Positions 17,726 to 27,499 of a DNA stretch of 64,000 nucleotides are shown here, piece by piece. The notes beneath the pieces were generated by a model. The model was not told the origin of the DNA and did not search any database. It saw nothing but the letters and a program-made list of their open reading frames with translations. Within the stretch, counting starts at the first letter, position 1; every line of letters begins with the position of its first letter. The stretch comes from Methanoculleus sp. (lineage in GTDB: Archaea > Halobacteriota > Methanomicrobia > Methanomicrobiales > Methanoculleaceae), in assembly GCF_030019085.1 (NCBI RefSeq), contig NZ_JASEFJ010000001.1, positions 62,001 through 126,000 of the forward strand, in the 5' to 3' direction. The translations under genes were made by a program, and so were the position numbers.

Positions 17726-18297
17726 TCGAGGTTCTCGCCGCATCCTTCCTGATCGGGTTCTCGGGGGCCGCATCCCCCGGCCCGCTTACCGCATCGGTTC
17801 TTGGCATCGGCTCGCGACGGCCAGCGCGTTTCGTCACTGGGCTTGTGCTGGGTCACGGTGTTCCTGAAGCGGCCATGGTCGCTGCCATAGCTTACGGTGT
17901 GCGTGACGTCCCGCACATAGATCTCGTCGCCCTCCTTGGTTCATGTGTTCTTATCGCACTGGGCGTCACTCAGTTTCTCCGTGCTGGAGAGGCCGTTGTC
18001 GTGAGCGAGGAGACCCGGATGCCGGTTGCCTTTGGACTGGCCTGCACCCTGGGTAACCCCTACTGGTGGGTCTGGTGGCTCACCTTTGGCGTCGGGTTTC
18101 TTGCGCTCCATCCATCATTTACCGCGTTCTATATCGGGCACATAGGCGCGGATATCGTCTGGCTCGGACTGCTTGCCGTTGCGGTCTCACGGGGGGCAAA
18201 CTTCCTTGGCCCTCATTACAAAAAAGTGGTGCAGGCGAGTGGACTCGCCATGATGCTCTTTGGGCTCTACTTTATTCTATTGGTTCTTTCGACCTGA
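17722..18297 (+). CDS. LysE-family exporter
   Basis: 191 residues from the ATG at 17722, overlapping the previous stop as ATGA. The N-terminal motif [20 protein letters not shown] is the LysE/RhtB signature, and about six transmembrane helices follow. Members export amino acids or other small metabolites. The nearby threonine synthase makes an amino acid export role attractive, but the substrate cannot be read. The gene ends convergently with porB, overlapping it by 26 bases. Confidence 0.85.
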   Translation: MIEVLAASFLIGFSGAASPGPLTASVLGIGSRRPARFVTGLVLGHGVPEAAMVAAIAYGVRDVPHIDLVALLGSCVLIALGVTQFLRAGEAVVVSEETRMPVAFGLACTLGNPYWWVWWLTFGVGFLALHPSFTAFYIGHIGADIVWLGLLAVAVSRGANFLGPHYKKVVQASGLAMMLFGLYFILLVLST

Positions 18298-19180
18298 TAT
18301 CTATCCCGAACCGCTCAGCGTTTGCATCTGCGATCTTCTGAATCTCCGCGATCAGGTCATCCCTATGGCTGGGTTTGAAGAGGTGCTGGAACCGTTTCTG
18401 CCTGGAGAGATATTCCTCAACCGGCTTGCGCTTCACCTTCTTCGCCTTCTCCACCACACCGTTGACCATCTCGTAGTTCACCCATAGACCGGTCTCGATG
18501 GCGAGTTTGGCCATGTTGATCGTCTCGCCTGACTCAAAGCCCCACCCGGTGCAGCAGGGGGTGTGAACCTGAATGTAGCAGGGGCCGGGTGTATTGATCG
18601 CACGCCGGACCTTCTTTTCGAAGTCGGCGGGATATGCGATCGAGGCGGTTGCTACGTATGGTGCCCCGTGGGCTGCCAGGATCCCGGGCATATCCTTCTT
18701 TTGGCGGACGTTCCCCGGGGAGCATGCCCCTGCTGGACTTGTTGTGGTGCTTGCGGCATACGGCGTTGCGCCTGAGCGCTGGATGCCTGTGTTCATGTAG
18801 GCCTCGTTGTCGTAACAGATGTAGGTGATATCGTGGCCCCGCTCGAAAGCGCCGCTGATGCAGAGCATACCGATATCGAACGTGGCGCCGTCACCGCAGA
18901 TACAGACAACCTTCTCGCTCCGCCCCTGCTTCTTCAGCGCCGCCTCAATCCCGGATGCAACCGCCGCGGCGTTCTCGAAGAGTGAGTGTATCCAGGGAAC
19001 CCCCCACGCGGTCTCGGGGTAGGGTGTTGAGAAGACCTCCATGCACCCGGTCGAGTTGACAACTATCACATTCTCTCCGGTTGCTTTCAGGAGCAGTCTG
19101 GCCGCAAGTGCCGGGCCGCACCCGCCGCACGCCCGGTGTCCTGGGGTAAAGAGGTCGCACCCTTCCGGTAACCCGGTCAT
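18272..19180 (-). CDS. porB: Pyruvate:ferredoxin oxidoreductase subunit beta
   Basis: 302 residues. It contains the TPP-binding motif [10 protein letters not shown] with the following NEAYMNTG, and the cysteines for the [4Fe-4S] cluster in RACGGCGP near the N-terminus and CCTGWGFE further on. The enzyme interconverts acetyl-CoA plus CO2 and pyruvate with ferredoxin; in a hydrogenotrophic methanogen it works in the direction of pyruvate synthesis. It is the last gene of porCDAB, starting directly after porA. Confidence 0.95.
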   Translation of the reverse strand: MTGLPEGCDLFTPGHRACGGCGPALAARLLLKATGENVIVVNSTGCMEVFSTPYPETAWGVPWIHSLFENAAAVASGIEAALKKQGRSEKVVCICGDGATFDIGMLCISGAFERGHDITYICYDNEAYMNTGIQRSGATPYAASTTTSPAGACSPGNVRQKKDMPGILAAHGAPYVATASIAYPADFEKKVRRAINTPGPCYIQVHTPCCTGWGFESGETINMAKLAIETGLWVNYEMVNGVVEKAKKVKRKPVEEYLSRQKRFQHLFKPSHRDDLIAEIQKIADANAERFGIDIRSKEPIE

Positions 19181-20335
19181 TCAGAGCACCTCCGTCCGCA
19201 GTCCATAAAACATATCTCCTCTCCCTTCCTCTGCGAGATCGACGATCCCTGCGATATCCTTCTTGCGTATATCACGCCCGCCGAGAGCGACGATGTAGTC
19301 GTATACGGCCGTGCCGGAACCAGAGAGCGCCGCTTTCACCTCGGTCCCGACCGCTCCGCCGCTCCCTAGTGAGATGTTCCTGTCAAGCACTGCCACGGTC
19401 GAGACACCTTTGAGTGCATCTGCGATCTCATCTGCCGGGAACGGCCGGAACATCCGGATCTTCAGGAGCCCTACTTTCTTTCCGGCATCGCGCATCTCGT
19501 CGATGGCGTCCTTTACGGTGCCGCAGATGGAACCCATTGCAAGAATCGCGGTATCGGCATCCTCCAACCGGTAGCCCTCGACAGGAGCGGAGTAGTCTCT
19601 CTCAAACTGCTCGGCAAACTCACGTCCGGCTTTCGCGAAGACCTCCTTTGCACGATGCTGTGCCTGATCGATCTCATAGCGGAACTCCATGTAATAGTCG
19701 GGGGTTGCGTACATCCCGAAACTCAGCGGGTTATTGGCATCAAGCCGCTGGTATGGGTTAAACGCGGGCAGGTAGGCGTCCACCTCCTCCTGCGTCGGGA
19801 TGGAGACCGGTTCGTAGGTGTGAGTAAGGACGTATCCGTCGAAACATACAAACGCTGGCAGGAGGACATCGTGGTCTTCACAGACCCTGTAGGCGATCAT
19901 GTGGAGATCGACGGCTTCCTGGTTGTCCTCTGCGTATAACTGGAGCCATCCGGAGTCGCGCAGCGATATCGAGTCCTGCTGGTCGTTCCAGATCGAGAGC
20001 GGCGCGCCCAGAGACCTGTTTGCGATAGTCATCACCACTGGCTGGCGCAGACCTGCAACGTTGAAGCAGACCTCAAACATCAGGGCAAGCCCCTGTGATG
20101 TCGTTGCCGAGTATACTCTGGAACCCGCTGCACTTGCACCGAGACAGGCTGAGAGGGCTGAGAACTCACTTTCGACGGTGATGTAGTCTGCATCGAGTTC
20201 GCAGTCCGCCACCATCTGGGCAAGGGCCTCGACGATGTGCGTCTGCGGTGTGATGGGATAGGCCGCGATCACCTGCGGGCGACAGCGTTTCACAATCTCG
20301 GCCACCGCGTGTGATCCTTCCATAATCTCCAGCAT
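19181..20335 (-). CDS. porA: Pyruvate:ferredoxin oxidoreductase subunit alpha
   Basis: 384 residues. The N-terminal AAYPITPQTHIVEALA is the POR alpha pyrimidine-domain motif, followed by EFSALSACLGASAAGSRVYSATTSQGLALM. It pairs with PorB to form the TPP site. The start overlaps the porD stop by one base and its end abuts porB. Confidence 0.95.
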   Translation of the reverse strand: MLEIMEGSHAVAEIVKRCRPQVIAAYPITPQTHIVEALAQMVADCELDADYITVESEFSALSACLGASAAGSRVYSATTSQGLALMFEVCFNVAGLRQPVVMTIANRSLGAPLSIWNDQQDSISLRDSGWLQLYAEDNQEAVDLHMIAYRVCEDHDVLLPAFVCFDGYVLTHTYEPVSIPTQEEVDAYLPAFNPYQRLDANNPLSFGMYATPDYYMEFRYEIDQAQHRAKEVFAKAGREFAEQFERDYSAPVEGYRLEDADTAILAMGSICGTVKDAIDEMRDAGKKVGLLKIRMFRPFPADEIADALKGVSTVAVLDRNISLGSGGAVGTEVKAALSGSGTAVYDYIVALGGRDIRKKDIAGIVDLAEEGRGDMFYGLRTEVL

Positions 20336-20595
20336 TATTTCTCCTCCTTCTCCATCCTTATGGATTCTTTAGGGCAGACCTCTTCGCAGATCCCACAACC
20401 CTTACAGTAGTCGAGATCTGGCTCGAAGATCCCCTCATCGGTCTCGCGGATGCAACCCTCGGGGCAGAACTGGGCACATATACCACACCTGTTGCAGGTC
20501 TCTGGGTCAAAGACCGGTTTGAAGACCCGCCAGGTGCCGGTCTTGTTCTCAAGTGCTTTGCCCGGAGGCGCGGCACAGCCAACCCGGAGTGCCAT
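20335..20595 (-). CDS. porD: Pyruvate:ferredoxin oxidoreductase subunit delta (ferredoxin)
   Basis: 86-residue 2x[4Fe-4S] ferredoxin subunit. The motifs are CNRCGICAQFCPEGC and CKGCGICEEVCPKESI. It carries electrons from the catalytic PorAB pair to external ferredoxin. Its ATG overlaps the end of porC. Confidence 0.94.
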   Translation of the reverse strand: MALRVGCAAPPGKALENKTGTWRVFKPVFDPETCNRCGICAQFCPEGCIRETDEGIFEPDLDYCKGCGICEEVCPKESIRMEKEEK

Positions 20596-21140
20596 TACGC
20601 AGCACCCCCGACCTGTTTGTAGGCACGCTCTGCTGCACGGGCGTTCTTCTCGGCCATGCTCCCGCTGAAGCGGTTCCGCAACGCGCCCTTGAGCGGTTCA
20701 AGCCCGATCTCACCGGTGGCTGCCGCGAAAGCTCCCATCAGCGTTGTGTTGGTGATGGGCACGCCAAGTTCTTCCAGCGCGATGGTGGTTGCGTCTATGG
20801 TGTAGACGGTTACACCTTCCGGAACGCGGAAATCACTGGCTGTCTTCTCGGTGTTGATGATAGCAATTCCACCCTGTTTTATGCCCTTGAATACGTCAAC
20901 ATCCCGGATCAGTGTCGGGTCCTGGACAATGATGTAATCGGGGTCGTAGATCTGGCTGCGCAGCCGGATCTTTCTATCACTGAACCTGACGAACGCCTGC
21001 ACCGGGGCGCCCCGGCGTTCCACGCCAAAAGCAGGGAACGCCTGGGAAAAAACACCGCCCTCGAATGCAGCACAGGCGATGAGTTCGGCGGCGGTCACAG
21101 AACCCTGGCCGCCCCTGCCGTGAATGCGTAACTCTCTCAA
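20595..21140 (-). CDS. porC: Pyruvate:ferredoxin oxidoreductase subunit gamma
   Basis: 181 residues. The gamma-domain signature RIHGRGGQGSVTAAELIA is at the N-terminus, then SQAFPAFGVERRGAPVQAF. It is the first gene of the por operon. The start in this frame is a TTG at 21140, which places the conserved motif at the expected distance from the N-terminus; an upstream ATT codon is the only obvious alternative. Confidence 0.94.
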   Translation of the reverse strand: MRELRIHGRGGQGSVTAAELIACAAFEGGVFSQAFPAFGVERRGAPVQAFVRFSDRKIRLRSQIYDPDYIIVQDPTLIRDVDVFKGIKQGGIAIINTEKTASDFRVPEGVTVYTIDATTIALEELGVPITNTTLMGAFAAATGEIGLEPLKGALRNRFSGSMAEKNARAAERAYKQVGGAA

Positions 21141-21171
21141 TCAATAACCCCCAATAAATCTTAATGATCAA

Positions 21172-21181
21172 TAATATAAAA
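21172..21181 (-). promoter_or_regulatory. TATA box of the por operon
   Basis: On the minus strand the sequence TTTTTATATTATTG lies about 32-42 bases before the porC start, a good TATA position for a short leader. From here to 21411 I see no gene. Confidence 0.5.
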
Positions 21182-21411
21182 ATCTGGCACTTCGGCTGTG
21201 CCCAGGGTGAGCTTCTCTCTGTGGAAGCGCGCTCTTTGTGTCTGTCACTCATGTGGGGTCCAGCGCATCGGATGTAGCAGATCGCCAAATCTGCTCTCAG
21301 CGCCCCCAACAGGTCAAAACAATAACCTCTTAATGGAGCAGACGCAGATCACATTTTGTAAATGATGTATACTTGACTTAAGTGAGATGTAAGCGTGAGG
21401 TTTAGCTGATT

Positions 21412-22077
21412 ATGAAGGGTATCTTGACAGTCTCGATGGATGCGATCGGTGTACTTCCCGCGTTCAAAGGGATCATCGTCCATGACTGCTGGTCGCCGTA
21501 CTTCGGGTATGCATGCGAGCATGCGGTCTGTAATGCCCATATCCTCCGCGATCTCAAAGGGATATCGGAGAATACCGACCAGCATTGGTCTGATGAGGTG
21601 CATGATCTCCTCCTTGAGATCTACGCCGCTGTTGATGGAGCCCCGGAATCAGCGGTTTCTCTCACACCGGTTGAGATCGAGGAGTTTCAAAGACGATTTG
21701 ATCTGATCCTCGATAACGGGAAGGCAGAGAACCCGCCATCTCCCCTGCCGGTTCAAGAAGGGAGACGCGGTCGGAAGAGACGAACTCCTGCTGAAAACCT
21801 CATTGACCGGTGTCAGAAATATCGTGTAGAGATCCTCCGGTTCATGACCGATTTCAGGGTGCCGTTTACGAACAACCTTGCTGAGCGCGATATCAGGATG
21901 GTGAAGGTTCAGCAGAAGATCTCAGGGACGTCTCAGTTGTGTGGAGGGGGCATCTAACTTCTGCAGGGTTCGGGGGTATATCTGGTGAGGAAGAATGGGG
22001 AGTCGGTCATCACGGCCATCCGGAGAGCATTCGAGAGAGAACCCTTCATACCAACTGCGGCTTACAGGTATACCTGA
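21412..22077 (+). pseudogene. IS66-type transposase remnant (C-terminal third)
   Basis: The frame encodes the C-terminal catalytic part of an IS66 transposase: GIIVHDCWSPYF, CNAHILRDLKGI, then TNNLAERDIRMVKVQQKISGT. A TAA at 21955 interrupts it; the same frame resumes with VRKNGESVITAIRRAFE and ends at 22075-22077. The FCRVRGYI-like stretch between lies in another frame, so at least two small frameshifts are present. The N-terminal two thirds and the terminal repeats are missing. It is a dead fragment. The region 22078-22362 after it holds nothing I can support. Confidence 0.8.
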
Positions 22078-22362
22078 CCTGTTACGATCTACTTTACTTC
22101 ATCCCTGAGAAATATCTTGTCATTTACTTTTCAATTAAGTTTACTTAACTGCATAAATTTGTGGAGCAGTGCCAGGCGATCGCCCGGATGGCGATCCCAA
22201 TCAAATGTGGTACGAGATTACAGAAGAAGTGACTGTGGATTGCCAGTCAGTAACAGTATTGAGCAATCTCAGGGAGGCTCTCTTGTAGGGGCTGCTCGGC
22301 GTTTGTGACACTCAGCAGTGGTGATGAGAATCCCATCCCCACACTCCGGGAGGTGTGTTTCG

Positions 22363-22980
22363 TCATTGGACGTTTGCAAGCCGACTTTTGAGGTCTTCGG
22401 GCGTGCACTGACGTATCTCCATCAGGGCTGAGACAACGGCGTCGGAGAAGACCAGCGCTGCGGTCTCAAAGAGTGTCCCGAGAGGGGCAAAAGACGCGGA
22501 GATCGATCGGTACTGGCCGGTGAGCTGACGGATCTCAAAGTCGCTTGGAAGCCCCTGGTCTTTGAGCGGGTTGTTCCCGATCTCTACAATGCAGTCAGCG
22601 ATACGGCCTATGCTCGAGTTGGGCGTTGAGGTGATAAGACAGACGATCCCCCCGAGTTCCCTGGCGGTCTCGCAGGCGTCCACGACCGAACGTGTCTCGC
22701 CTGAACCCGAGAACGCGACAAGCACGTCGCCCGGCCTGAATCCCGGCGTAATTGTCTCACCAATGACATAACTCTCAAACCCCAGATGCATCAGCCGCTG
22801 GGCGAATGCTCGTGCGACAAGCCCGGAACGCCCGGCTCCGGCGAGATAGATCCGTTTTGCGTTGAGGATCTCCTCGAGAAATCGGTTTGCGCTCTCCTTG
22901 TCGATGCTGCGCGCCACTTTTTCGAGGCTAGATGTCATCTGGAGCATGAGATCGGTGATACTGGGAAATTCCTGTGGCAT
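22363..22980 (-). CDS. hxlB: 6-phospho-3-hexuloisomerase (SIS domain)
   Basis: 205 residues from the ATG at 22980; the ORF track begins five codons earlier. The SIS fold is visible in IYLAGAGRSGLVARAFAQRL and VLVAFSGSGETRSVV, and the C-terminal FETAALVFSDAVVSALM completes the family pattern. It interconverts hexulose 6-phosphate and fructose 6-phosphate, which in archaea feeds the reverse ribulose monophosphate route to ribulose 5-phosphate. No HxlA partner is next to it. Confidence 0.88.
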   Translation of the reverse strand: MPQEFPSITDLMLQMTSSLEKVARSIDKESANRFLEEILNAKRIYLAGAGRSGLVARAFAQRLMHLGFESYVIGETITPGFRPGDVLVAFSGSGETRSVVDACETARELGGIVCLITSTPNSSIGRIADCIVEIGNNPLKDQGLPSDFEIRQLTGQYRSISASFAPLGTLFETAALVFSDAVVSALMEIRQCTPEDLKSRLANVQ

Positions 22981-23134
22981 GGTTGGTATCTCCAACTTTT
23001 AGTCTCTATACAACATGACACAGTTAATAGATATTCCTGCCTGGAAAAAGTTGTTTCAGATCCCATATGCAGGGAAATCGGTGTAGACCTCTCAAGCCAG
23101 AGGCTACCGACCGGAAAGAACTGGATCGCCCCCA

Positions 23135-24007
23135 TCAGCGTTCCACCGCAAGTCCGAGGATCTCGCTCGCTCCGGAGAAGACATCGCGAGCGATCCGGAC
23201 GAGGCCTCGCGCCGCGCACCACTCGTCGTAGACAGCGACTTTTCGGGAGAGGAGCGCCTCCACTTCAGGGGCGATGATAGGGGCCATGCTCCCGGCGAGG
23301 GCGACCTTCGCACCTGGGTTGAGGAGGAGCATTGCAGCAGATTCCATCGCCGCAAACATTGCCATCGTCCCCATCCGGAGGTCGGCGTCCATCGTGTAGT
23401 CCACACCGGCGTGGAGGAAAGCGTCGTTTGCTGTTGTCTCCCTGCGGTCGATCCTTCGGATGGCGTTCACATCAAGAGCCCCTTGCTGTGTCCCGGGTGC
23501 GAAGATGCAGGCGTCAAACGCCCCGGTGATCCTGCCGCCTGTTACCAGGAGGGTGACGGTGTTTGAACTGGCGTCGCAGACCACGACGTCATCTCCCAGG
23601 TCGTGCACGGCCTGGTAGGCGATCCCGATCTTCTCCGGGCTTGTCTGGTGGGAGTAAGCCTTGAACCGCGGGTCGGTCGGTGATCTGCGGTGCAGCCCCG
23701 GGATGACTATGGCGGGAAGACCGCTCTCCCTGATCGCATCGTAGACTCTGGTCCCGCCGCCGATGTGTTTGCCGGCACCCTCCTGTGAGACTACACCCCG
23801 GTTCTCGACCCTCCTTATATCGGTGATGGCGATTATACCGTCGCCCATCGAGTAGCAGACGGCGATGCCCTCGATCTCGTTGAGTGGGCAGAGGCGGGCA
23901 AGGTCGTCCGCCGAGAAATACCGGGCCTCTTCGCGAGAGATCTTGAACTCCGCCTCGCCGCATGAGAAGCGCATCGCTGTGGTGCCGTGGTCGATACCGA
24001 TGAACAT
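23135..24007 (-). CDS. Methanogenesis marker protein 12
   Basis: 290 residues. The N-terminal IGIDHGTTAMRFS is an ASKHA-type nucleotide-binding motif, and the long conserved middle (GKHIGGGTRVYDAIRESG, GLHRRSPTDPRFKAYSH) matches the methanogen-specific marker 12 family (TIGR03281). Its biochemical role is unknown. It occurs in nearly all methanogens, so a role in assembling or activating a methanogenesis enzyme or cofactor is suspected. The neighbours (hexuloisomerase and DUF368) give no clear hint. Confidence 0.88.
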   Translation of the reverse strand: MFIGIDHGTTAMRFSCGEAEFKISREEARYFSADDLARLCPLNEIEGIAVCYSMGDGIIAITDIRRVENRGVVSQEGAGKHIGGGTRVYDAIRESGLPAIVIPGLHRRSPTDPRFKAYSHQTSPEKIGIAYQAVHDLGDDVVVCDASSNTVTLLVTGGRITGAFDACIFAPGTQQGALDVNAIRRIDRRETTANDAFLHAGVDYTMDADLRMGTMAMFAAMESAAMLLLNPGAKVALAGSMAPIIAPEVEALLSRKVAVYDEWCAARGLVRIARDVFSGASEILGLAVER

Positions 24008-24075
24008 TAAGGATCACCTTTGTATCTCAATGTGATAGTAAGTTTCTGGATCGCACCGTGCGAAAGGCGATAAAC

Positions 24076-24948
24076 TCAGGCCATGTTTGCCTGATAGCGC
24101 CTCTTTGTGTACTCCACCGCGCTGACAACGACGATACCTGCAATCAAGAAGATCCAGCCTCCAGATACCATGTCACCGGCTGCTGTTCCTCTCTCCCAGA
24201 GCATCCGGGCCGAACCGAGCATCAGACCGGTGAGCAGGGCGAGCATCAGACCGTGGTAGGTCGAAAGGAGATACTTGAGGGCTTTTGCAAAGAGGAGGAG
24301 TCCTGCAATACCGCCGGTTATGTATGCAAGGAGTTCTGGTATCGATAGCGCCTGGAGCGCCGCAAGCATGAACTCGTACTGGTTCAGGACCAGGGTGATG
24401 TATGCTCCAGATATCCCGGGCAGGATCATCGCGCATAGTGCTACCATCCCTGTGAGGAAGAGAACCGGCAGTGAGTGCCCAATATCCAGGTAGCAAAGAC
24501 CCCCTATGATGTAGCCGGCAACCGCCCCTATGACGAGGAAGACAGCGGTTGCATGGCTATGGGAGCGGATATCGACGAATATGGCGACCGCGGAGGCAAC
24601 GATTAGCCCGAGGAAGAAGGAGTATGTCTCGACTGCGTAGTCGGTCAGGAGTGTAAGGATCACCCCTGACATCAGGAGGAATGAGGTGCCTATCCCGGCG
24701 AGGAGGGCGATAAGGAACGGTATATCTATCCTCTTGAGATCCGCCCGCAACGCTACAGTGTCGGCACGAAACAGGTCTTTTACAAGGTTCAGGTCGATGC
24801 TCCCGATCGCCCCGACCAGTCGCTCGTAGATCCCGGTGATCAGGGCGATCGTCCCTCCTGAGACTCCCGGGATTATATCACAGGCCCCCATCATAAGACC
24901 GCGCAGGTAGATCCCGGCGTACCCCTGGAGGTCCCTACGCAGATTCAT
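24076..24948 (-). CDS. DUF368 membrane protein (polyprenyl-phosphate transporter family)
   Basis: 290 residues with about eight transmembrane helices. The family motif GLMMGACDIIPGVSGGTIALITGIYERL is at the N-terminus and is echoed by MILPGISGAYITLVL in the second half, suggesting an internal duplication. Bacterial DUF368 (PopT) proteins recycle undecaprenyl phosphate across the membrane. In an archaeon the likely cargo is dolichyl phosphate for glycan synthesis. Its start overlaps the end of a decayed ORF. Confidence 0.88.
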   Translation of the reverse strand: MNLRRDLQGYAGIYLRGLMMGACDIIPGVSGGTIALITGIYERLVGAIGSIDLNLVKDLFRADTVALRADLKRIDIPFLIALLAGIGTSFLLMSGVILTLLTDYAVETYSFFLGLIVASAVAIFVDIRSHSHATAVFLVIGAVAGYIIGGLCYLDIGHSLPVLFLTGMVALCAMILPGISGAYITLVLNQYEFMLAALQALSIPELLAYITGGIAGLLLFAKALKYLLSTYHGLMLALLTGLMLGSARMLWERGTAAGDMVSGGWIFLIAGIVVVSAVEYTKRRYQANMA

Positions 24949-25109
24949 GGCCTAACTCCACGACAGATCTCGACCCGATAGTTTCCAGCCGCAGGCAGGT
25001 TGCAGACCTGCAGGGCGGGATATGGGCGTGCGGGACGCGCTCTCTTCCAGGTGGGTAAAATGACAGTCTCAATCGGACAACTCCTGTATCCTATACTGGA
25101 TGGAGCCTC
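24945..25109 (-). pseudogene. Possible RidA-like C-terminal fragment
   Basis: An open frame of about 54 codons without a start codon ends in a TGA that overlaps the ATG of the DUF368 gene (ATGA). Its translation includes ARPARPYPALQVCNLPAAG and NYRVEICRGV, reminiscent of the P-A-R...V..LP.....VEI end of RidA/YjgF proteins. The overlap suggests a former cotranscribed gene. The likeness is weak and judged by eye. Confidence 0.3.
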
Positions 25110-25253
25110 TTACGAAAAAGATGTGCCGTTCTTCTAACGCAGGGGTGGGCGGTGGTTATGACCTCATCGCGTGACCACAGCGATCCTTTCGAATTTCTCG
25201 TGCCCGCAAGCCCATCCAGTAATCCTATAGCATCGGAGGGACATTACTGTACA

Positions 25254-26183
25254 ATGTTCTGTATCGTAACGGGCGGTGCCGGTTTCATAGGTTCGCATAT
25301 AGTCGACGCCCTGGTTGCGGCAGGGGATGAGGTGCTGGTCATCGATGATTTCAGTGCTGGTAGCGAGAAGAACCTGGCGCACCACAAGGCTGGCGGCAGG
25401 GTAAGTCTCCTCCGGCAGAACCTGCTCGACAACGGGTGGCAGGAGCGGGTTTCAGGTGCAGACCGGGTCTATCACATCGCGGCTGACCCCGATGTCCGGC
25501 AGAGTGCCTTAAACCCGGATTCGCAGATCAGGAACAATATCATAGCCACCCATCGGGTTCTCGAGGCGATGCGGGCCAATGGCGTGTCTGAACTGGTCTT
25601 TACCTCAACCTCAACAGTCTACGGCGATGCCACCGTCATACCCACGCCCGAGACATACTCCCCGCTTGAACCGATATCCGTATACGGCGCGACGAAACTT
25701 GCCTGCGAGGCGATCATATCGTCCTACTGCCACTCGTTTGGTATGACGTCCTGGATCTACCGGTTTGCAAACATCATCGGCGAACGGAGTGGTCATGGTG
25801 TCATATCTGACTTCATCAGGAAACTTCGCGAGAACCCGGGCGAGCTCGAGATCCTTGGCGACGGCCGGCAGACAAAGTCCTACCTTGAGGTCAGGGAGTG
25901 TGTCCGGGCGGTGCAGTTCGGGATCGAGCATTCCCACGACCCTGTGAACATCTTCAACATAGGTTCCGAGGACTGGATCGACGTCGTAAAGATCGCTGAT
26001 ATAGTCGCGGGAGAGATGGGTCTCTCCGGTGTCCGTTACAGGTTTACCGGCGGTGAGCGCGGCTGGATCGGTGATGTGCCAAGGATGCAACTCTCGGTTG
26101 AAAAACTTAAGAACCTCGGCTGGCAGTGTCGGATGACCTCGGAAGAGAGCGTGCGTAGCGCCGTCCGCGCCATGCTGGGATGA
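25254..26183 (+). CDS. NAD-dependent epimerase/dehydratase (UDP-glucose 4-epimerase-like)
   Basis: 309 residues from the ATG at 25254; the 34 extra residues in the ORF track precede the Rossmann motif and look noncoding. The extended SDR fold shows VTGGAGFIGSHIVDAL at the N-terminus, VIDDFSAGSEKNL, the catalytic STSTVYGD and YGATK (YxxxK) motifs, and a sugar-binding C-terminal part. It probably makes a nucleotide sugar for surface glycans. ApgM follows after 24 bases. Confidence 0.85.
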   Translation: MFCIVTGGAGFIGSHIVDALVAAGDEVLVIDDFSAGSEKNLAHHKAGGRVSLLRQNLLDNGWQERVSGADRVYHIAADPDVRQSALNPDSQIRNNIIATHRVLEAMRANGVSELVFTSTSTVYGDATVIPTPETYSPLEPISVYGATKLACEAIISSYCHSFGMTSWIYRFANIIGERSGHGVISDFIRKLRENPGELEILGDGRQTKSYLEVRECVRAVQFGIEHSHDPVNIFNIGSEDWIDVVKIADIVAGEMGLSGVRYRFTGGERGWIGDVPRMQLSVEKLKNLGWQCRMTSEESVRSAVRAMLG

Positions 26184-26207
26184 AGTGGCACGGTGCAGGG
26201 ATTTTCC

Positions 26208-27362
26208 ATGAAGTACATCGTCATTCTTGGAGACGGCATGGCCGATGAGCCGCTTGCCGAACTTGGGGGCAGGACACCCCTTGAGTACGCAGAGACGCCG
26301 AACATGGACAGGATCGCGTGCGAAGGCCGTTGTGGGATGCTCCGGACGGTGCCTGAAGGATTCGAGCCAGGGAGCGATATCGCAAACCTCTCCGTCCTGG
26401 GCTACGACCCGCGTCTCTCCTATACCGGGAGAGGACCGCTCGAAGCGGCCAGCATGGGCATAGACCTCGGGGAGGGGGAGATGGCATACCGCTGCAACCT
26501 GGTCACGATCAGGGACGGGTTGATGGAAGATTTCAACGCCGGGCACATCTCGAGCCCCGAGGGGGCAGCCCTCCTGCGAGATTTGGATGCTGTGCTCGGG
26601 GATGTCAGGGTATATCCTGGTATCAGTTACCGCAACCTCCTCGTACTCCCGGATGGACGCGGATCTCTTACCACCCCTCCACACGACATTGTCGGCCGCC
26701 AGATCCAGGAGTATCTCCCGCGTGGGGAGGATGCCGCTCTACTCATTGAGTGCATGGAGCGGTCGTGTGAGGTCTTTTCCGATCACCCGGTCAACCGTCG
26801 CCGCGTCCAGGAGGGGAAGATCCCGGCGACCGGGATCTGGCCCTGGAGCGCTGGGAAGAGACCATCGCTTGAGCCTTTCAGCGCGAAGTACGGCCTTGCC
26901 GGCGGCGTGATCTCGGGGGTCGATCTCCTGCGCGGCATCGCCCGCCTTGCCGGGATGGAGGTGATCCGTGTTCCGGGCGCCACAGGATTCATCGATACTG
27001 ACTATCAGGCGAAGGCCCGATATGCGCTCGACGCCCTCGACCGTCTGGACTTCGTCTACATGCACGTCGAGGCCCCTGATGAGGCCGGGCATATGGGTAG
27101 CGTCGAGGAGAAGGTGCGGGCGATCGAGCGACTGGATGAAGCGATCGGGATAATTCTCGAGCGCCCGGGGACGATCGTCGCTGTTCTCCCTGACCACCCC
27201 ACCCCGATACGCTGCAGAACCCATACCGGTGAGCCGGTACCTTTTGCGGTGCTCGGGAAGGGGAAGGACGAAGTCAGGGCGTTCTCTGAACGGGAGGCGA
27301 GGAAAGGCTCGTTTGGGCTCATGGAGGCGAACGGGTTTCTTTCGATGCTCTTCTCACCGTAA
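26208..27362 (+). CDS. apgM: Cofactor-independent phosphoglycerate mutase (archaeal type)
   Basis: 384 residues from the ATG at 26208. It interconverts 3- and 2-phosphoglycerate. The alkaline-phosphatase-like core is visible: ILGDGMADEPLAELGGRTPLE with the metal-binding Asp, NLSVLGYDP, VEAPDEAGHMG, and LPDHPTPIRCRTHTGEPVPF near the end with metal-binding residues. Length and motif order match archaeal ApgM rather than bacterial GpmI. Confidence 0.93.
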   Translation: MKYIVILGDGMADEPLAELGGRTPLEYAETPNMDRIACEGRCGMLRTVPEGFEPGSDIANLSVLGYDPRLSYTGRGPLEAASMGIDLGEGEMAYRCNLVTIRDGLMEDFNAGHISSPEGAALLRDLDAVLGDVRVYPGISYRNLLVLPDGRGSLTTPPHDIVGRQIQEYLPRGEDAALLIECMERSCEVFSDHPVNRRRVQEGKIPATGIWPWSAGKRPSLEPFSAKYGLAGGVISGVDLLRGIARLAGMEVIRVPGATGFIDTDYQAKARYALDALDRLDFVYMHVEAPDEAGHMGSVEEKVRAIERLDEAIGIILERPGTIVAVLPDHPTPIRCRTHTGEPVPFAVLGKGKDEVRAFSEREARKGSFGLMEANGFLSMLFSP

Positions 27363-27428
27363 CCGCGCCAGAGAGCGGAAACCTGATTTTTCAGGAGGGT
27401 CTCACCGTAACTGGAGATGCGCCCCCGT

Positions 27429-27499
27429 GGCACTGTATCGATGGAGAATCCCCCTCTGGGGGGGCTTACAGAGAGGGGGGGACGTCCCCTTCCCCTGTC
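27429..27499 (-). repeat. GC-rich repeat unit B, copy 1
   Basis: Read on the minus strand: GACAGGGGAAGGGGACG... then AGAGGGGGATTCTCCATCGATACAGTGCC. It matches copies at 39773-39848 and 40018-40095 on the plus strand. No coding potential. Confidence 0.6.

Noticed and set aside
21412-22077. Active IS66 insertion sequence
   Set aside because: Only the C-terminal third of the transposase is present, with stops and no terminal repeats.
22117-22308. 63-residue ORF after the IS66 remnant
   Set aside because: No motif, no ribosome site, and composition like the surrounding noncoding DNA.
25611-26684. 357-residue ORF on the minus strand
   Set aside because: Antisense to the epimerase and apgM genes; a high-GC shadow frame without recognisable motifs.
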